Assembly (NCBI RefSeq): GCF_001424485.1
Contig: NZ_LMQC01000012.1
Span: 1,082-60,981 of the forward strand
DNA length: 59,900 nt
Source of the DNA: Modestobacter sp. Leaf380
GTDB lineage: Bacteria > Actinomycetota > Actinomycetes > Mycobacteriales > Geodermatophilaceae
Direction: 5' to 3'
Below the pieces are notes generated by a model, which ran no database searches, was not told the DNA's origin, and was given only the letters and a program-made list of their open reading frames with translations. Shown piece after piece: positions 18,378-28,556 of this stretch (position 1 is its first letter; each line of letters begins with the position of its first letter). Both the position numbers and the translations under genes were made by a program.

Positions 18378-19689
18378 CCGCGAGCAGCCGCAGGTCCCCC
18401 GCGGCGCGGTGCACCGGGGCCAGGTCCAGCACCGGCAGGGCGGGCAGCGCCGGGAGCGCGGGCAGCCGCACCCGGGCGCCGTCCAGGCAGAGCACCAGCA
18501 CCGCGGCGACCAGGGCCAGCAGCGCCACCGTGCCCAGCGCGACCGGCAGCCCGGCGTGCGAGGCCAGGAACCCGATGACCGGCGGCCCGCCGAGCAGCCC
18601 GGTGTAGCCGACGGTCGTGGACAGCGCGATCCCCGAGGCGCCGCCGAGGGCGCCGGCCCGGGCGATCGCCAGCGGGAACACGTTGGCCAGGCCGAGCCCG
18701 ACGACGCCGAAGCCGGCCAGCGCGACCGGCACCGAGGACGTCGTCACCACGACCAACGCACCGACGGCGGCCAGCAGCGAACCGCCCACCAGCAGCCGGC
18801 GCTCACCGATCCGCGTGACCAGCGTGCCGCCGGCCAGGCGGCCCAGCGCCATGGTCAGCGCGAACCCGGCGTACCCGGCGGCTCCGAGCACCGGAGAGGC
18901 GGCGAGGTCCTCGCGCAGGTGCAGGGCACCCCAGTCGGTCAGCGCGCCCTCGCCGTAGGCGGTGGCCCCGGCGATCGCGCCGAGCACGACCAGTGCCGCG
19001 GTGGGCCGGGAGGCAGCCGCGGCCCGGCGGACGACGGGCTGCCGGGCGACGGCGGGGTCGGCGTCCGCACCCACCAGGACCGGGACCACCCAGGCGGTGA
19101 CCAGCAGCCCCAGCCCCGCGACGACGACGAAGTGCGGCAGCACGTCGAGGAAGGAGGCGGCCGCCCCGCCGAGGAGGGCACCGCCCAGCCCGCCGAAGCT
19201 GAACGCGGCGTGCATGCCCGACAGCAGCGGCCGGCCCGCGCGGGCCTCCACCTGCACGCCGACGCTGTTGGCCGCGACGTTGACCATCCCGGTCACCGCA
19301 CCGAACGCCAGCAGCGCGGCGCAGAGCCCGGCGACCGACGTCGCCAGGCCGGGCAGCACCGCGCCCACGCACAACGCGATCGCCGCCAGCGACGCCACCA
19401 GGCCGGCGCCCAGCCGGGCGGCGAGCGCACCGGTGAGCTGCATGCAGGCCAGCGCGCCGACCGACAGGCACAGCAGCGCGATGCCCAGTGCGGTGTGGTC
19501 GGCGCCGACCTGCGCGCTGACCCCGGGCACCCGGGCGGCCCAGGAGCCGAAGACGAAGCCGTCCAGGGCGAACAGCGCGCAGACGGCGGTGCGCAGCCGG
19601 CCCAGCGAGGGCAGCGGCGCCCGGCCGGCGGCCGTGCGCACGAGCCCGGCGACCGGTTCGCGGGCACGCAGGAAGGAGGGAGCAGACAC
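18370..19689 (-). CDS. MFS transporter (YbjJ-like)
   Basis: 439 residues from GTG at 19689, with a GAGG site upstream. Twelve hydrophobic segments are apparent; the stretch FGSWAARVPGVSAQVGADHTALG is characteristic of the YbjJ-type major facilitator group, and GALTDWGALHLREDLAASP lies at the start of the second half. Substrate unknown. The C-terminal tail has an alternating ALPALPALPVL pattern after the last helix. Converges with fae. Confidence 0.85.
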   Translation of the reverse strand: MSAPSFLRAREPVAGLVRTAAGRAPLPSLGRLRTAVCALFALDGFVFGSWAARVPGVSAQVGADHTALGIALLCLSVGALACMQLTGALAARLGAGLVASLAAIALCVGAVLPGLATSVAGLCAALLAFGAVTGMVNVAANSVGVQVEARAGRPLLSGMHAAFSFGGLGGALLGGAAASFLDVLPHFVVVAGLGLLVTAWVVPVLVGADADPAVARQPVVRRAAAASRPTAALVVLGAIAGATAYGEGALTDWGALHLREDLAASPVLGAAGYAGFALTMALGRLAGGTLVTRIGERRLLVGGSLLAAVGALVVVTTSSVPVALAGFGVVGLGLANVFPLAIARAGALGGASGIALSTTVGYTGLLGGPPVIGFLASHAGLPVALGTVALLALVAAVLVLCLDGARVRLPALPALPALPVLDLAPVHRAAGDLRLLAVS

Positions 19690-19879
19690 GGGGGTACCTC
19701 GACAGAGAAGAAGGAGGGGCGCGGGTGGCGGGGGCGGCACACGACCTCGGGCGCTGACTCCACCGTGCCAGCCGGACCTGGACGGCGCCCCCGAAACGCC
19801 CTCATCCGGCCCGTGATCGTCCGCACGTGACGGCGCCCACCGGGTTGCCGAGCGGCCCCGGCGACCGCACGGTCGGACC

Positions 19880-20830
19880 ATGACCGGGTCCTTCACACGG
19901 GGGTTGGCCGCGGGCGCGGCCGGCACCACCGTCCTCAATGCCGTCACCCACCTCGACATGGCCCTCCGCGGCCGCGACGCCAGCAGCACCCCGGAGGAGA
20001 CCATCGACGCCCTCGCCGACGCGGCCGGGCGCAAGGTCCCGGGCAAGCGCGGCGAGAAGGACAACCGGCGCACCGCGCTGGGCGCACTGTCGGGCATCGG
20101 CAACGGCGTCGCGGTGGGCGTGCTCGCCAGCCTGGCCCGCACCGCCGGCGTCCGGCTGCCCGCCCCGGTCGGCGCGGTCGCCGTGGGCGCCGCCGCGATG
20201 GCCCTCACCGACGGGACGACGACGGCCCTGGGCGTCAGCGACCCGCGCGACTGGTCGGGCACCGACTGGGTCTCCGACGCCCTCCCGCACCTGGCCTACG
20301 GCGCCGCCGTGCACGCCGTCGTCGAGGCCATCCCCTCCCCCTCGGACAAGCCGAAGCTCAAGGCCTCCGCCGGGCTGACGCTGCGCTCCGCGCTGCTCGG
20401 CGTCGCCACCGGGTGCCGCAGCTCGCTGGGCCTGTCGGCACCCGCGCTGACCAACCCGGCCGCGGGCGCCGTCCGCAAGGTCGGGGCGCTGGCGGCCATC
20501 GGCGCCGAGCTCTACGGCGACAAGCAGCCCGGCGTGCCCGAGCGCACCAGCGCCTCCGGCCTGCCGGTCCGGCTGGCCTCGGCCGCCGCGGGTGCCGGGG
20601 CGCTGTCCGCCCGCGCCGACGCCAACGCCGCCGTCCCGATGCTCGCCGGGCTGGCCGGTGCCGCCGCCGGGTCGTGGGGCGGGCTGGGCTTCCGCCGCTG
20701 GGCGGGCAACCGGGTGCCCGACTGGCAGGCCGGCCTCCTCGAGGACGGCGTCGCGCTCACCCTGGCCCTCGTCGCCACCCTGCCCGGACGCCGCCCGGCG
20801 CCGCGCCGGGTCACGCTGACCGCGGTCTAG
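19880..20830 (+). CDS. Conserved actinobacterial membrane protein
   Basis: 316 residues from ATG at 19880. The protein is rich in Ala and Gly with several weakly hydrophobic helices (residues about 5-25, 65-115, 170-200, 240-270). The C-terminal half (SALLGVATGCRSSLGLSAPAL, then VGALAAIGAELYGDKQP) resembles DUF4126-like membrane proteins, but I cannot assign a function. The stop overlaps that of the opposite-strand gene by three bases. Confidence 0.65.
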   Translation: MTGSFTRGLAAGAAGTTVLNAVTHLDMALRGRDASSTPEETIDALADAAGRKVPGKRGEKDNRRTALGALSGIGNGVAVGVLASLARTAGVRLPAPVGAVAVGAAAMALTDGTTTALGVSDPRDWSGTDWVSDALPHLAYGAAVHAVVEAIPSPSDKPKLKASAGLTLRSALLGVATGCRSSLGLSAPALTNPAAGAVRKVGALAAIGAELYGDKQPGVPERTSASGLPVRLASAAAGAGALSARADANAAVPMLAGLAGAAAGSWGGLGFRRWAGNRVPDWQAGLLEDGVALTLALVATLPGRRPAPRRVTLTAV

Positions 20831-21189
20831 TCCAGCACCGCCCACAGCCACCCGGGGCCGACCGTCTCGGCCCCGGGCAGCCGGGCCCGCAAACCCCGGT
20901 CGGCGGTGACCAGCAGGACGTCGGACTCCCCGGCGGCGGTGGCGACGATCGCGTCGTCCCCGCTGCCGGGCGCCCGGACCAGGCGGACGCCGGCCGGCTC
21001 GGGCACGTCCCGCGCCCGGCCCTCGACCACCGCCACGACCGCGTCGACCGGTGACCCGGACGGCGTCGCCACGGCGGGCCAGTCGACGCCCGCCACCCGG
21101 TCCAGCAACCGCGCGGTGGCCCCGGCGCGGTCCCGCCACCAGCCGTCGGGCCGGGAGCCCAGCACGTTGGCGGTGTCGATCAGCAGCAC
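20827..21189 (-). CDS. Small NYN/PIN-like domain protein
   Basis: 120 residues from GTG at 21189. It opens with LLIDTANVLGSRPDGWW and has SGDDAIVATAAG and VLLVTADRGLRARL, giving the acidic residues expected at the metal site of PIN/NYN-fold nucleases (D5, DD and D in 'TADR'). Often annotated as NTP pyrophosphohydrolase by transfer, which the motifs do not support. No antitoxin partner is adjacent. It follows the siderophore gene by three bases in the same direction and is probably co-transcribed. Confidence 0.6.
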   Translation of the reverse strand: MLLIDTANVLGSRPDGWWRDRAGATARLLDRVAGVDWPAVATPSGSPVDAVVAVVEGRARDVPEPAGVRLVRAPGSGDDAIVATAAGESDVLLVTADRGLRARLPGAETVGPGWLWAVLD

Positions 21190-21191
21190 GG

Positions 21192-22148
21192 TCAGCCGCG
21201 CGCACCGACCTTCCAGTAGCCCATGAACGCGACCGAGTCCCGGTCGACGCCCAGGTCGCGGACCAGGCGGCGGCGCAGCGCCTTGACCACCCCCGCCTCA
21301 CCGGCCAGCCAGGCGTAGCAGCGGGTGTGCGCGCCGGCCTCCGGGACCTCCCAGACCATCTCGTCCTCGACGTCCTCCACCTCGGCGCCGGACGCCGGCC
21401 GGGCGATGCCCAGCTCGGTCAGCGCCTTGTGCACCGCGGGCTCCATCAGCTCCCCGCGGGCGCGGCTGCCGCGGGCCAGCCAGCGCACGTCCACGCCCGG
21501 CGGCAGCCGCAGCGACAGGAAGTCCGCGGCCCCCGGCACCTCGAGGACGGCGACGACGCGCTGCCCGCCGGTCAGGTTCTCGATGATCCCGGCGATGGCC
21601 GGCACCGCGGTCTCGTCACCGGCCAGGAAGAGGGTGTCCGCCTCGACCGGCGGCGCCCACTCCACACCCCACATCCGGCCGGTGCCCGGCCGGTCGGGGC
21701 CCAGCAGCACGACCTCCGAGCCGGGGACGGCGGTCGCGGCCCAGGTGGCGGCCGGGCCGGCGTGCGGGTCGGGGGTGCCGTCCTCGGCGATGCCGTGCAG
21801 CACGACGTCCACGTCGAGCTCGGCGACCTCGGGACGGAAGGCCCGCGCGGTGTAGGTGCGCAGGTACGGCCGGCTGTCCTCGGGCATCGCGCAGTAGCGG
21901 GCGTACCAGTCCGGGCCGGCCGAGGCGAGGAGGTCGGCCACCGACGCCCCGCCGTTGGCCAGGATCAGCTTGAACCGCTGGTCGTCCCCGGCGAACCCGA
22001 AACCGGCCATGTCCGGACCGGTCAGCGTGATCCGCAGGAAGCTCGGCGAGAGCCGTTCGGTGCGCACCACGGAGGCGGTGAAGAACCGGTAGCTCATCGG
22101 GACTGCGGCGGCGGTCTCGGCGACAGTGGTCTCGGTGGCGGTGCTCAT
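21192..22148 (-). CDS. Siderophore-interacting (ferric-siderophore reductase) protein
   Basis: 318 residues from ATG at 22148. FAD-binding motif RPYLRTYTAR and the SIP/ViuB landmarks LTGPDMAGF, DVDVVLHG, LAGDETAVPAIAGIIENL and AGEAGVVKALRRRLVRDLGV are present. The enzyme reduces and releases iron from ferric siderophores in the cytosol. An IdeR/DtxR-type box lies 54 bases upstream, so iron repression is likely. Confidence 0.9.
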   Translation of the reverse strand: MSTATETTVAETAAAVPMSYRFFTASVVRTERLSPSFLRITLTGPDMAGFGFAGDDQRFKLILANGGASVADLLASAGPDWYARYCAMPEDSRPYLRTYTARAFRPEVAELDVDVVLHGIAEDGTPDPHAGPAATWAATAVPGSEVVLLGPDRPGTGRMWGVEWAPPVEADTLFLAGDETAVPAIAGIIENLTGGQRVVAVLEVPGAADFLSLRLPPGVDVRWLARGSRARGELMEPAVHKALTELGIARPASGAEVEDVEDEMVWEVPEAGAHTRCYAWLAGEAGVVKALRRRLVRDLGVDRDSVAFMGYWKVGARG

Positions 22149-22201
22149 GGCCGCTCCTCGGCTGGGGGCTGCGGGGCTCGCGGACGACGGGGGCGTTCAA
22201 C

Positions 22202-22220
22202 TGAGGCTAGCCTAACCAAC
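22202..22220. promoter_or_regulatory. IdeR/DtxR iron box
   Basis: TGAGGCTAGCCTAACCAA matches the 19-bp iron-box consensus TTAGGTTAGSCTAACCTAA at most positions, including the central TAGCCTAACC. Its placement upstream of the siderophore-interacting protein gene supports iron-dependent repression. Confidence 0.8.
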
Positions 22221-22331
22221 TGGTCCTGGGCAGCCCCCCGCCGGAGGTGAACCGATCACCGGCCCGGGGGCGAACCCCGGGCAGCCGTTCTCCACCGCGA
22301 GCACGGTGGGCCTCTGTGGGGGGTCCGGTGC

Positions 22332-22365
22332 CCGGCGGCCGGGAGGTCTCTCCCCCGGCCGCCGG
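22332..22365 (-). terminator. 12-bp stem, probable terminator of vsr
   Basis: CCGGCGGCCGGG at 22332-22343 pairs perfectly with CCCGGCCGCCGG at 22354-22365 around a ten-base loop, five bases after the vsr stop codon. No T-run, as is common for actinobacterial terminators. Confidence 0.6.
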
Positions 22366-22370
22366 TCGCC

Positions 22371-22823
22371 TCACCCACGACCGAGTGCCGCGCAGATCGC
22401 ATCGGCCACCTGCTCGGGGTCCTCGTGCTCCCAGAACCGGAGCACGCGCCAGCCCTCGGCGCGGAGCACCGCGTCGGTGCGGGCGTCCCGCGCGGAGCTC
22501 GCCGCCAGCTTCGCCGCCCACCACCCGGCGTTGGCCCGCGGCAGGTGGCCGCACGTCGGGCAGGCGTGCCAGAAGCAGCCGTCGAGGAAGACCACCAGCC
22601 GGCGGCCCTTCCACACCAGGTCCCCACGGGCCCGGGTGCCCCGGCCGGGTCGGACGTCGACCCGGTACCGGACCCCGCGGGCGTGCAGCCGGCGGCGCAC
22701 GGCGAGCTCGGGTGCGGTGTCCCGGCGTCCCTGGCGGCGGAACCGGTCCCGGACGGCGACCGAGGACGCGGCCGGCGCGCGGGAGAGGTCCACGACGGGC
22801 TCGTCCGGGTTCGGTGCCGACAC
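22371..22823 (-). CDS. vsr: Very short patch repair endonuclease
   Basis: 150 residues from GTG at 22823, chosen because AGGAGG lies four bases upstream. Family blocks: RRQGRRDTAPELAVRRRLHARG, RYRVDVRPGRG, then GDLVWKGRRLVVFLDGCFWH with the catalytic Asp region, and HACPTCGH for zinc binding. The C-terminal GWRVLRFWEHED is also standard. Vsr nicks 5' of T:G mismatches made by deamination of 5-methylcytosine. No cytosine methylase is encoded in the window, which is unusual for a classical dcm-vsr pair. Confidence 0.88.
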   Translation of the reverse strand: MSAPNPDEPVVDLSRAPAASSVAVRDRFRRQGRRDTAPELAVRRRLHARGVRYRVDVRPGRGTRARGDLVWKGRRLVVFLDGCFWHACPTCGHLPRANAGWWAAKLAASSARDARTDAVLRAEGWRVLRFWEHEDPEQVADAICAALGRG

Positions 22824-22968
22824 GGTGCCTCCTGCTCGAACGGGGTGCTCCGACCCGGTGATGGTGGACCGGGGGTACGACGGTCCGGACCTCGGATCCA
22901 CACCATGACCAGCGGGTTTCGCATCTCCTGGGGGTTTGGGAGATCACGGGGACCGGTAAGAAGGACCC

Positions 22969-23985
22969 GTGCCCGTCACCCTCAACGCCGTGGCGGCGCA
23001 CGCCGGTGTCAGCACCAGCACCGCCAGCCGCGCGCTGTCCGGCCACCCCGCCGTCCTGCCCGACACCCGGCGGCGGGTCGCCGCCTCGGCGGTCGAGCTG
23101 GGCTACCACCCCAACCGGATGGCCAGCGCCCTGCGCACCCGCCGCTCGGGCCTCGTCGGGCTGGTGGTCAACAACCTGCGCAACGCGACCTTCCACGTCA
23201 TCGCCGAGACGCTGCAGGCCTGGGGCGCCGAGAACGGCCAGCAGGTGCTCATCTGCACCACCGGCGGCGACCCGGTCCGCGAGGCCGCCTTCCTGCACAC
23301 CGTCCGGACCCACCGGCTCGACGGCGTCGTCGTCGCCGGGTCCGGGGCCAACGGCGACCTGGTCAACGGCCTGGTCGGCGCCGGCTGCGCCGTGGTGACG
23401 ATGAACCGCGAGGTCCCCGGCGCCCGGGCCCCCTCGGTCATGAGCGACTACGCAACGGCTGCGCGGCTGGCCACCGAGCACCTGATCGCCCTGGGGCACA
23501 CCCGGATCGCGGCCATCGAGGGTCCCCCGGACGTCACCTCCGGCCGGCTCCACCACGAGGGCTTCGCCGGCGCGATGGCCGACGCCGGCCTGCCGGTGGA
23601 CGACGACCTGGTCTGCCGCGGCGCCTTCCACACGACCTTCGGGGTGGACTCCACCCGGCGCATGCTGCAGCTGGCCGACCCGCCGACCGGTCTCGTCGTC
23701 ACCAACCACGAGGCGTCCTTCGGGGTGCTACCGGTGCTGGGCGAGTTCGGGATCGACGTGCCGGGCCGGTTGTCGGTGGTGCTCACCGAGGACGAGCCGT
23801 TCTGGGGCTTCTGGTCCCCGCCGCTGACCGTGGTCGACAACCGGGCTGACGTGCTGGCCAGCCGCGCCGCCGACCTGCTGCTGACCCAGCTGGGCACCGG
23901 CGACGACAACGAGCCCGAGGCCACCGAGGACCTCATCGCTCCCGTCCTGCGCGAGCGCGGCTCCACCGCCCCGCCGCCGGGCTGA
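22969..23985 (+). CDS. LacI-family transcriptional regulator
   Basis: 338 residues from GTG at 22969. The N-terminal helix-turn-helix VTLNAVAAHAGVSTSTASRALSG plus hinge LGYHPNRMASALRTRRS is followed by a periplasmic-binding-like sensor domain (GLVVNNLRNATFHVIAE, HLIALGHTRIAAIEG, DVLASRAADLLL). A 6-bp inverted repeat ATCTCC/GGAGAT (22923-22944) just upstream could be an autoregulatory operator. Regulated genes are not obvious; the neighbours are an unrelated thiolase and vsr. Confidence 0.88.
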   Translation: MPVTLNAVAAHAGVSTSTASRALSGHPAVLPDTRRRVAASAVELGYHPNRMASALRTRRSGLVGLVVNNLRNATFHVIAETLQAWGAENGQQVLICTTGGDPVREAAFLHTVRTHRLDGVVVAGSGANGDLVNGLVGAGCAVVTMNREVPGARAPSVMSDYATAARLATEHLIALGHTRIAAIEGPPDVTSGRLHHEGFAGAMADAGLPVDDDLVCRGAFHTTFGVDSTRRMLQLADPPTGLVVTNHEASFGVLPVLGEFGIDVPGRLSVVLTEDEPFWGFWSPPLTVVDNRADVLASRAADLLLTQLGTGDDNEPEATEDLIAPVLRERGSTAPPPG

Positions 23986-23994
23986 GACCCGCGG

Positions 23995-25224
23995 TCAGAC
24001 CACCCGCTCGAACACGGCGGCCAGACCCTGGCCGCCGCCGATGCACATCGTCTCCAGGCCGAAGCGGGCCTCCCGGCGCTTGAGCTCGTGCGCCATCGTG
24101 GCCAGGATCCGGGCGCCCGTGGCACCGACCGGGTGACCCAGCGAGATGCCCGAGCCGTTGACGTTGACCCGGCCCCGGTCGCCGCCCTCCAGGCCCCAGG
24201 CGCCCAGGCAGGCCAGCACCTGGCTGGCGAAGGCCTCGTTGAGCTCGATCAGGTCCATGTCGGCCAGCGTCAGGCCGGTGCGCTCCAGGACCTTCGCCAC
24301 CGCGGGCACCGGGCCGATGCCCATCGTCTCCGGCGGCACCCCGGCGACCGCCCAGCCGCGCAGCGCCAGGAACGGCTCCCAGCCGCGGCGGTCGGCCTCG
24401 GCCCGGGTGGTGACGACGCACATCGCGGCGCCGTCGTTCTGCCCGGAGGCGTTGCCCGCGGTGACGGTCGCGCCCGGGTCGACCCGGCCCATGACCGGCC
24501 GGAGCGCCGCGAGGTCGGCCATCGTGGTGTCCGGGCGGGGGTGCTCGTCCTCGGTGACGGTGCGGGCCGGGACCTTCCGGGTGCCCGGCACCTCGACGCC
24601 GACGATCTCGTCGGCGAACCGGCCCTCCCGCACCGCCGCGCCGGCGGCCTGCTGCGAGCGCAGCGCCCAGGCGTCCTGCGCGAGCCGGTCGATGTCGTGC
24701 TCACGCCGCACGTTCTCCGCCGTCTCCAGCATGCCGCCGGGCACCGGGTGGTGGACCCCGCCGGCGGTCTCCCTGGCCCGGGCCAGCCGGTCGTGCAGCA
24801 TCGTGCCGTCGCCGCGCACCCCGGTGCGCAGGCCCAGCGCGTAGTGCTCGACCTGGCTCATCGACTCGACCCCGCCGGCGACGACGACCCGGCCGGCACC
24901 CGAGGCGACCTGCATGCAGGCGTACAGCACCGCCTGCAAGCCCGAGCCGCAGCGCCGGTCCACCTGCAGCCCGGGCACGTCGACCCCCAGGCCCGCGTCC
25001 AGCGCGGCGACCCGGCCGATCGCCGGGGCCTCGCCGTTGGGGTAGCACTGCCCCAGGACGACGTCGTCGACCTCGCCCTCCCCCAGCCCGGTGCGGGCCA
25101 CGAGCTCGCGCAGCACGGTGGCCGCCAGCGACGTCGCGGTCAGCCCGGCGAAGACGCCGCCGAACCGGCCGACCGGGGTGCGCAGCGGGGAGCAGATGAC
25201 GACCGAGTCGGGTCCGGAGTCCAT
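23995..25224 (-). CDS. Acetyl-CoA acetyltransferase (thiolase)
   Basis: 409 residues from ATG at 25224. Active-site residues are complete: acylated C92 in DRRCGSGLQA, NEAFA block, H364 in GHPVGATGARI and C394 in CIGGGQG. Cytosolic enzyme of fatty-acid degradation or acetoacetyl-CoA formation; no other beta-oxidation gene is adjacent, so the direction of use is open. Confidence 0.92.
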   Translation of the reverse strand: MDSGPDSVVICSPLRTPVGRFGGVFAGLTATSLAATVLRELVARTGLGEGEVDDVVLGQCYPNGEAPAIGRVAALDAGLGVDVPGLQVDRRCGSGLQAVLYACMQVASGAGRVVVAGGVESMSQVEHYALGLRTGVRGDGTMLHDRLARARETAGGVHHPVPGGMLETAENVRREHDIDRLAQDAWALRSQQAAGAAVREGRFADEIVGVEVPGTRKVPARTVTEDEHPRPDTTMADLAALRPVMGRVDPGATVTAGNASGQNDGAAMCVVTTRAEADRRGWEPFLALRGWAVAGVPPETMGIGPVPAVAKVLERTGLTLADMDLIELNEAFASQVLACLGAWGLEGGDRGRVNVNGSGISLGHPVGATGARILATMAHELKRREARFGLETMCIGGGQGLAAVFERVV

Positions 25225-25292
25225 GCCCGCGACCCTGCCACGGCCGGGGCCGTGGCGGCTCGGATCAGACGCGTCCGATCAGACGGGTCCGA

Positions 25293-25652
25293 TCAGGCGG
25301 CGATCAGGCAGAGCACCCGGCCCGGCAGCGTGGTGGCCTCGCCGTCGAAGTAGCTGGCCGTCGTCTGCGGGTAGGCGGCCGCGCAGGCCGGCTGGGACTG
25401 CGCGCCGCGGGTGTCCTCCAGGACCCCGACCACCCGGTAGGCCGCGGCCGGCTCATCGCAGCCCACCACCTCGATCCCGCCGTCCCCGGCCTGGGCGATG
25501 CAGTCGTCGACCCCGGCGGCGGGCGAGTCGCTGATCAGGAACAGCCCGACCACCGACGCCACGATGACGGCCAGCGCGACCGGGACCAGGAACCGCGACG
25601 GGCCCGCCGCCGGGGGACGCGGTGCCGGGGGTCCTGCGGGCAGGGTGCTCAT
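25293..25652 (-). CDS. LppU-like small membrane-anchored protein, copy 1
   Basis: 119 residues from ATG at 25652. Short proline-rich N-terminus, one transmembrane helix around residues 23-42 ([20 protein letters not shown]), then an extracytoplasmic domain with [31 protein letters not shown] and a terminal LCLIAA. The Cys spacing and the 'V.C......YRV.G' pattern recur in the two proteins at 28613 and 29352, so the three are paralogues. Actinobacterial LppU family; function unknown. Confidence 0.7.
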   Translation of the reverse strand: MSTLPAGPPAPRPPAAGPSRFLVPVALAVIVASVVGLFLISDSPAAGVDDCIAQAGDGGIEVVGCDEPAAAYRVVGVLEDTRGAQSQPACAAAYPQTTASYFDGEATTLPGRVLCLIAA

Positions 25653-25807
25653 CGGGGCCTCTCTGGATCGGTGACGACGACTGCCCCGACGGTAGGCCGG
25701 GGTGTGCGGCGACACCGGTTGAGCCCCTCCCCACCAGGGCAAGCAGCGCTTGGTCGTTCAGCCACCAGCGGCCCGCCCCACCCGCTCAGCACCGGAGGCA
25801 GACACCC

Positions 25808-26701
25808 GTGTCCGACCAGTACACCTTCACCAACCCTGTCGACCAGTACCGCACCGACGGCTACCCGGAGAAGGGCATCGACGCCCCCGGCCTGGAGACC
25901 GAGCTCGACGTTCGCGCCGACCACGGGGAGAAGACCTACCGCGGGTCCGGCCGCCTCGAGGGCCGCAAGGCCCTGATCACCGGCGCCGACTCCGGCATCG
26001 GCCGGGCCGCCGCCATCGCCTACGCCCGCGAGGGCGCCGACGTCGTCCTGAACTACCTGCCCGCGGAGCAGTCCGACGCCGAGGACGTCGCGAAGCTCGT
26101 CGAGGAGGCCGGCCGGAAGGCCGTGCTCGCCCCCGCCGACCTGTCCGTGGAGTCCGAGGCGCGCGCCCTGGTGCGCACCGCCGTCGAGGCCCTCGGCGGG
26201 CTCGACGCGCTGGTGCTCGTCGCCGGCAAGCAGACCTGGGTCGACGACCTGGCCGACCTGACCAGCGAGCAGTTCGACGCGACGTTCAAGACCAACGTCT
26301 ACTCGGTGTTCTGGGTCGTCCAGGAGGCCGTGCCGCACCTGCCCGCCGGCTCCACGATCATCACCACCAGCTCGATCCAGGCCTACTCTCCCGCCCCCGG
26401 GCTGGTCGACTACGCGACCACCAAGGCCGCGATCAACACGATCAGCAAGGCGCTGGCCCAGCAGCTCGCGCCCCAGGGCATCCGCGTCAACACCGTGGCC
26501 CCCGGCCCGTTCTGGACCCCGCTGCAGGCCTCCGGCGGGCAGCCCCCGGAGAACCTGCCCGAGTTCGGCAAGGAGACCCCGCTGGGTCGCGCCGGGCAGC
26601 CCGCCGAGCTCGCCGGCGCCTACGTCTACCTGGCGTCGGCCGAGTCCGGCTACACGATCGGGGAGACCCTGAACGTCAACGGCGGCATGCCGACCCCGTG
26701 A
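25808..26701 (+). CDS. SDR-family oxidoreductase (YghA-like)
   Basis: 297 residues from GTG at 25808. After a 50-residue N-terminal extension typical of the YghA/general-stress SDR group, the cofactor motif TGADSGIG is at 58-65 and the catalytic set is S188/S189, Y202 and K206 (DYATTKAAI). NAD(P)-dependent; substrate unknown. GTGA overlap with the GH15 gene indicates coupling. Confidence 0.88.
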   Translation: MSDQYTFTNPVDQYRTDGYPEKGIDAPGLETELDVRADHGEKTYRGSGRLEGRKALITGADSGIGRAAAIAYAREGADVVLNYLPAEQSDAEDVAKLVEEAGRKAVLAPADLSVESEARALVRTAVEALGGLDALVLVAGKQTWVDDLADLTSEQFDATFKTNVYSVFWVVQEAVPHLPAGSTIITTSSIQAYSPAPGLVDYATTKAAINTISKALAQQLAPQGIRVNTVAPGPFWTPLQASGGQPPENLPEFGKETPLGRAGQPAELAGAYVYLASAESGYTIGETLNVNGGMPTP

Positions 26702-28536
26702 CGACGACGACGGACCCCGGCGCAGGCACGTCCCGCCTGCGCTGGGGCACGGCCGAGACCACGGCCGTCACCGAACGGGACGACGCCGGCTACGCCGACC
26801 TGCGCACGTACGCAGCCATCGGCGACGGCCGCACCATCGCCCTCATCGCCCGCGACGGCTCCATCGACTGGCTGCCGCTGCCCGAGATGGACCGCACCCT
26901 CGCCTTCGGCGCCCTGCTGGACGCCGAGAACGGCGGGTGCATCGAACTGCGGCCCACCACCGACTTCACCGTGCAGCGGGCCTACGTCGACCACACCAAC
27001 GTGCTGGCGACGACGTTCCACACCGCGACCGGCAGCGTGCGGGTCACCGACTCCCTCAACACCGGCGTCGCCGGCCGGCTGCCCTGGGCCGAGCTGGGCC
27101 GGCGCATCGAGGGGCTGACCGGCACGGTCACCCTGCAGGCCGCCGTCCGGCCGGGGACCGGCCTGAACCGCTTCTCCCCCTGGGTGCAGGACACCGCGCA
27201 CGGCCCGGTGCTGCGGGTCGACGGCCTGACCATGGCCGTGCGCACCAGCGGCGCCGACGAGGTCCGGGTCGCCGACCAGCGCATCGACGTGGCGTACACG
27301 ACCGCGCCGGGCTCACGGCACCTGCTGGGCCTGGTCGCCACCGAACGCGAGCCGCTCTTCCTGGCCGCTGCCGAGGACGTCGACGCGGGCATCGACCGCA
27401 CCGTGGCGAACTGGCAGGCCTGGCACCGCGCGTTCTCCTGGGACGGGCCCTGGGACGAGGCGGTGCGCCGCAGCGCGTTGATGCTCAAGCTGCTCATCCA
27501 CTCCCCCAGCGGATCGATGGTCGCCGCGGCCACCACCTCGCTGCCGGAGTCCCTGGCCGGCGGCAAGAACTGGGACTACCGGTACGCCTGGGTGCGCGAC
27601 TCCGCCTACGCCCTCACCGCCCTGTTCCGCTTCGGGCTGCGCGAGGAGACGCACGGCGCCATCGGCTGGCTGCTGTCGACCATCCGCCGGCACGGCCCCG
27701 AGCCGCACGTCTGCTACACCCTGGGCGGCGACGTCCCCGACGGCGTGGACGAACCCGACGTCCCCGGCTGGCGCGGCAACGCACCGGTCCAGGAGGGCAA
27801 CGGTGCGTCCCACCAGCTGCAGCTGGGCGTGTACGGGGACCTGTTCTCCATCGTCGCGCTGTACGTCGAGCACGGGAACGTGCTGGACGCCGACACCGGC
27901 CGGATGCTCGCCGCCATCGCCGACACCGCCTGCGACCGGTGGCAGCAGAAGGACGCCGGCATGTGGGAGCTGCACGACCCGCAGCACTACACGACGTCCA
28001 AGCTGGGCTGCTGGCAGGCGCTCACCAAGGCCGTCGAGCTGGCCGAGGCCGGGCAGATCCCCGGCGACCCGGCGCGCTGGCGCGCCGAGGCCGGCCGGAT
28101 CAGCGCGTGGGTGCAGGACAACGCCTGGGACGCCGAGAAGGGGGCCTACCTCTGGTACCCCGGCAGCGGGATGCTCGACGCCTCGATCCTGCTGCACGCC
28201 ATCAGCGGCTTCGACCGCGGCGAGCGGATGAGCTCCACCCTGGACGCGCTGCGCGCCGAGCTGGGCTGCGGCCCGCACCTCTACCGCTACAGCGGCGTCG
28301 ACGTCGAGGAGGGCGTCTTCCTGGCCTGCTCGTACTGGATGGTGTCCGCGCTGACCCTGTGCGGACGGCGGGACGAGGCGGTGGCGCTGATGGACCGGTT
28401 GCAGGACGTGCCCAACGACGTCGGGCTGCTGGCCGAGATGGTCGACCCGGACACCGGCGCGTTCCTGGGCAACCTGCCGCAGGCGCTGTCGCACCTGGCG
28501 CTGGTCAACGCCGCGATCACCGTCGCGGAGAACTGA
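26698..28536 (+). CDS. Glycoside hydrolase family 15 protein (glucoamylase/trehalase-like)
   Basis: 612 residues from GTG at 26698. The N-terminal beta-sandwich domain begins [21 protein letters not shown], and the (alpha/alpha)6 GH15 domain contains [19 protein letters not shown], the recognisable core motif. C-terminal [19 protein letters not shown] is also standard. Actinobacterial members include cytosolic trehalases. Overlaps the SDR gene by four bases. A strong hairpin follows 20 bases after its stop. Confidence 0.88.
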   Translation: MTTTTDPGAGTSRLRWGTAETTAVTERDDAGYADLRTYAAIGDGRTIALIARDGSIDWLPLPEMDRTLAFGALLDAENGGCIELRPTTDFTVQRAYVDHTNVLATTFHTATGSVRVTDSLNTGVAGRLPWAELGRRIEGLTGTVTLQAAVRPGTGLNRFSPWVQDTAHGPVLRVDGLTMAVRTSGADEVRVADQRIDVAYTTAPGSRHLLGLVATEREPLFLAAAEDVDAGIDRTVANWQAWHRAFSWDGPWDEAVRRSALMLKLLIHSPSGSMVAAATTSLPESLAGGKNWDYRYAWVRDSAYALTALFRFGLREETHGAIGWLLSTIRRHGPEPHVCYTLGGDVPDGVDEPDVPGWRGNAPVQEGNGASHQLQLGVYGDLFSIVALYVEHGNVLDADTGRMLAAIADTACDRWQQKDAGMWELHDPQHYTTSKLGCWQALTKAVELAEAGQIPGDPARWRAEAGRISAWVQDNAWDAEKGAYLWYPGSGMLDASILLHAISGFDRGERMSSTLDALRAELGCGPHLYRYSGVDVEEGVFLACSYWMVSALTLCGRRDEAVALMDRLQDVPNDVGLLAEMVDPDTGAFLGNLPQALSHLALVNAAITVAEN

Positions 28537-28556
28537 CCCGGCCCTCCCCCGGGACG

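Noticed and set aside
18109-19830. 573-codon plus-strand open frame opposite the MFS gene
   Set aside because: Low-complexity Gln/Gly/Arg sequence caused by GC-rich antisense reading of membrane helices.
22923-22944. Strong operator for the LacI gene at 22969
   Set aside because: The inverted repeat is only 6 bp with a ten-base spacer, so it is mentioned but not called as a feature.
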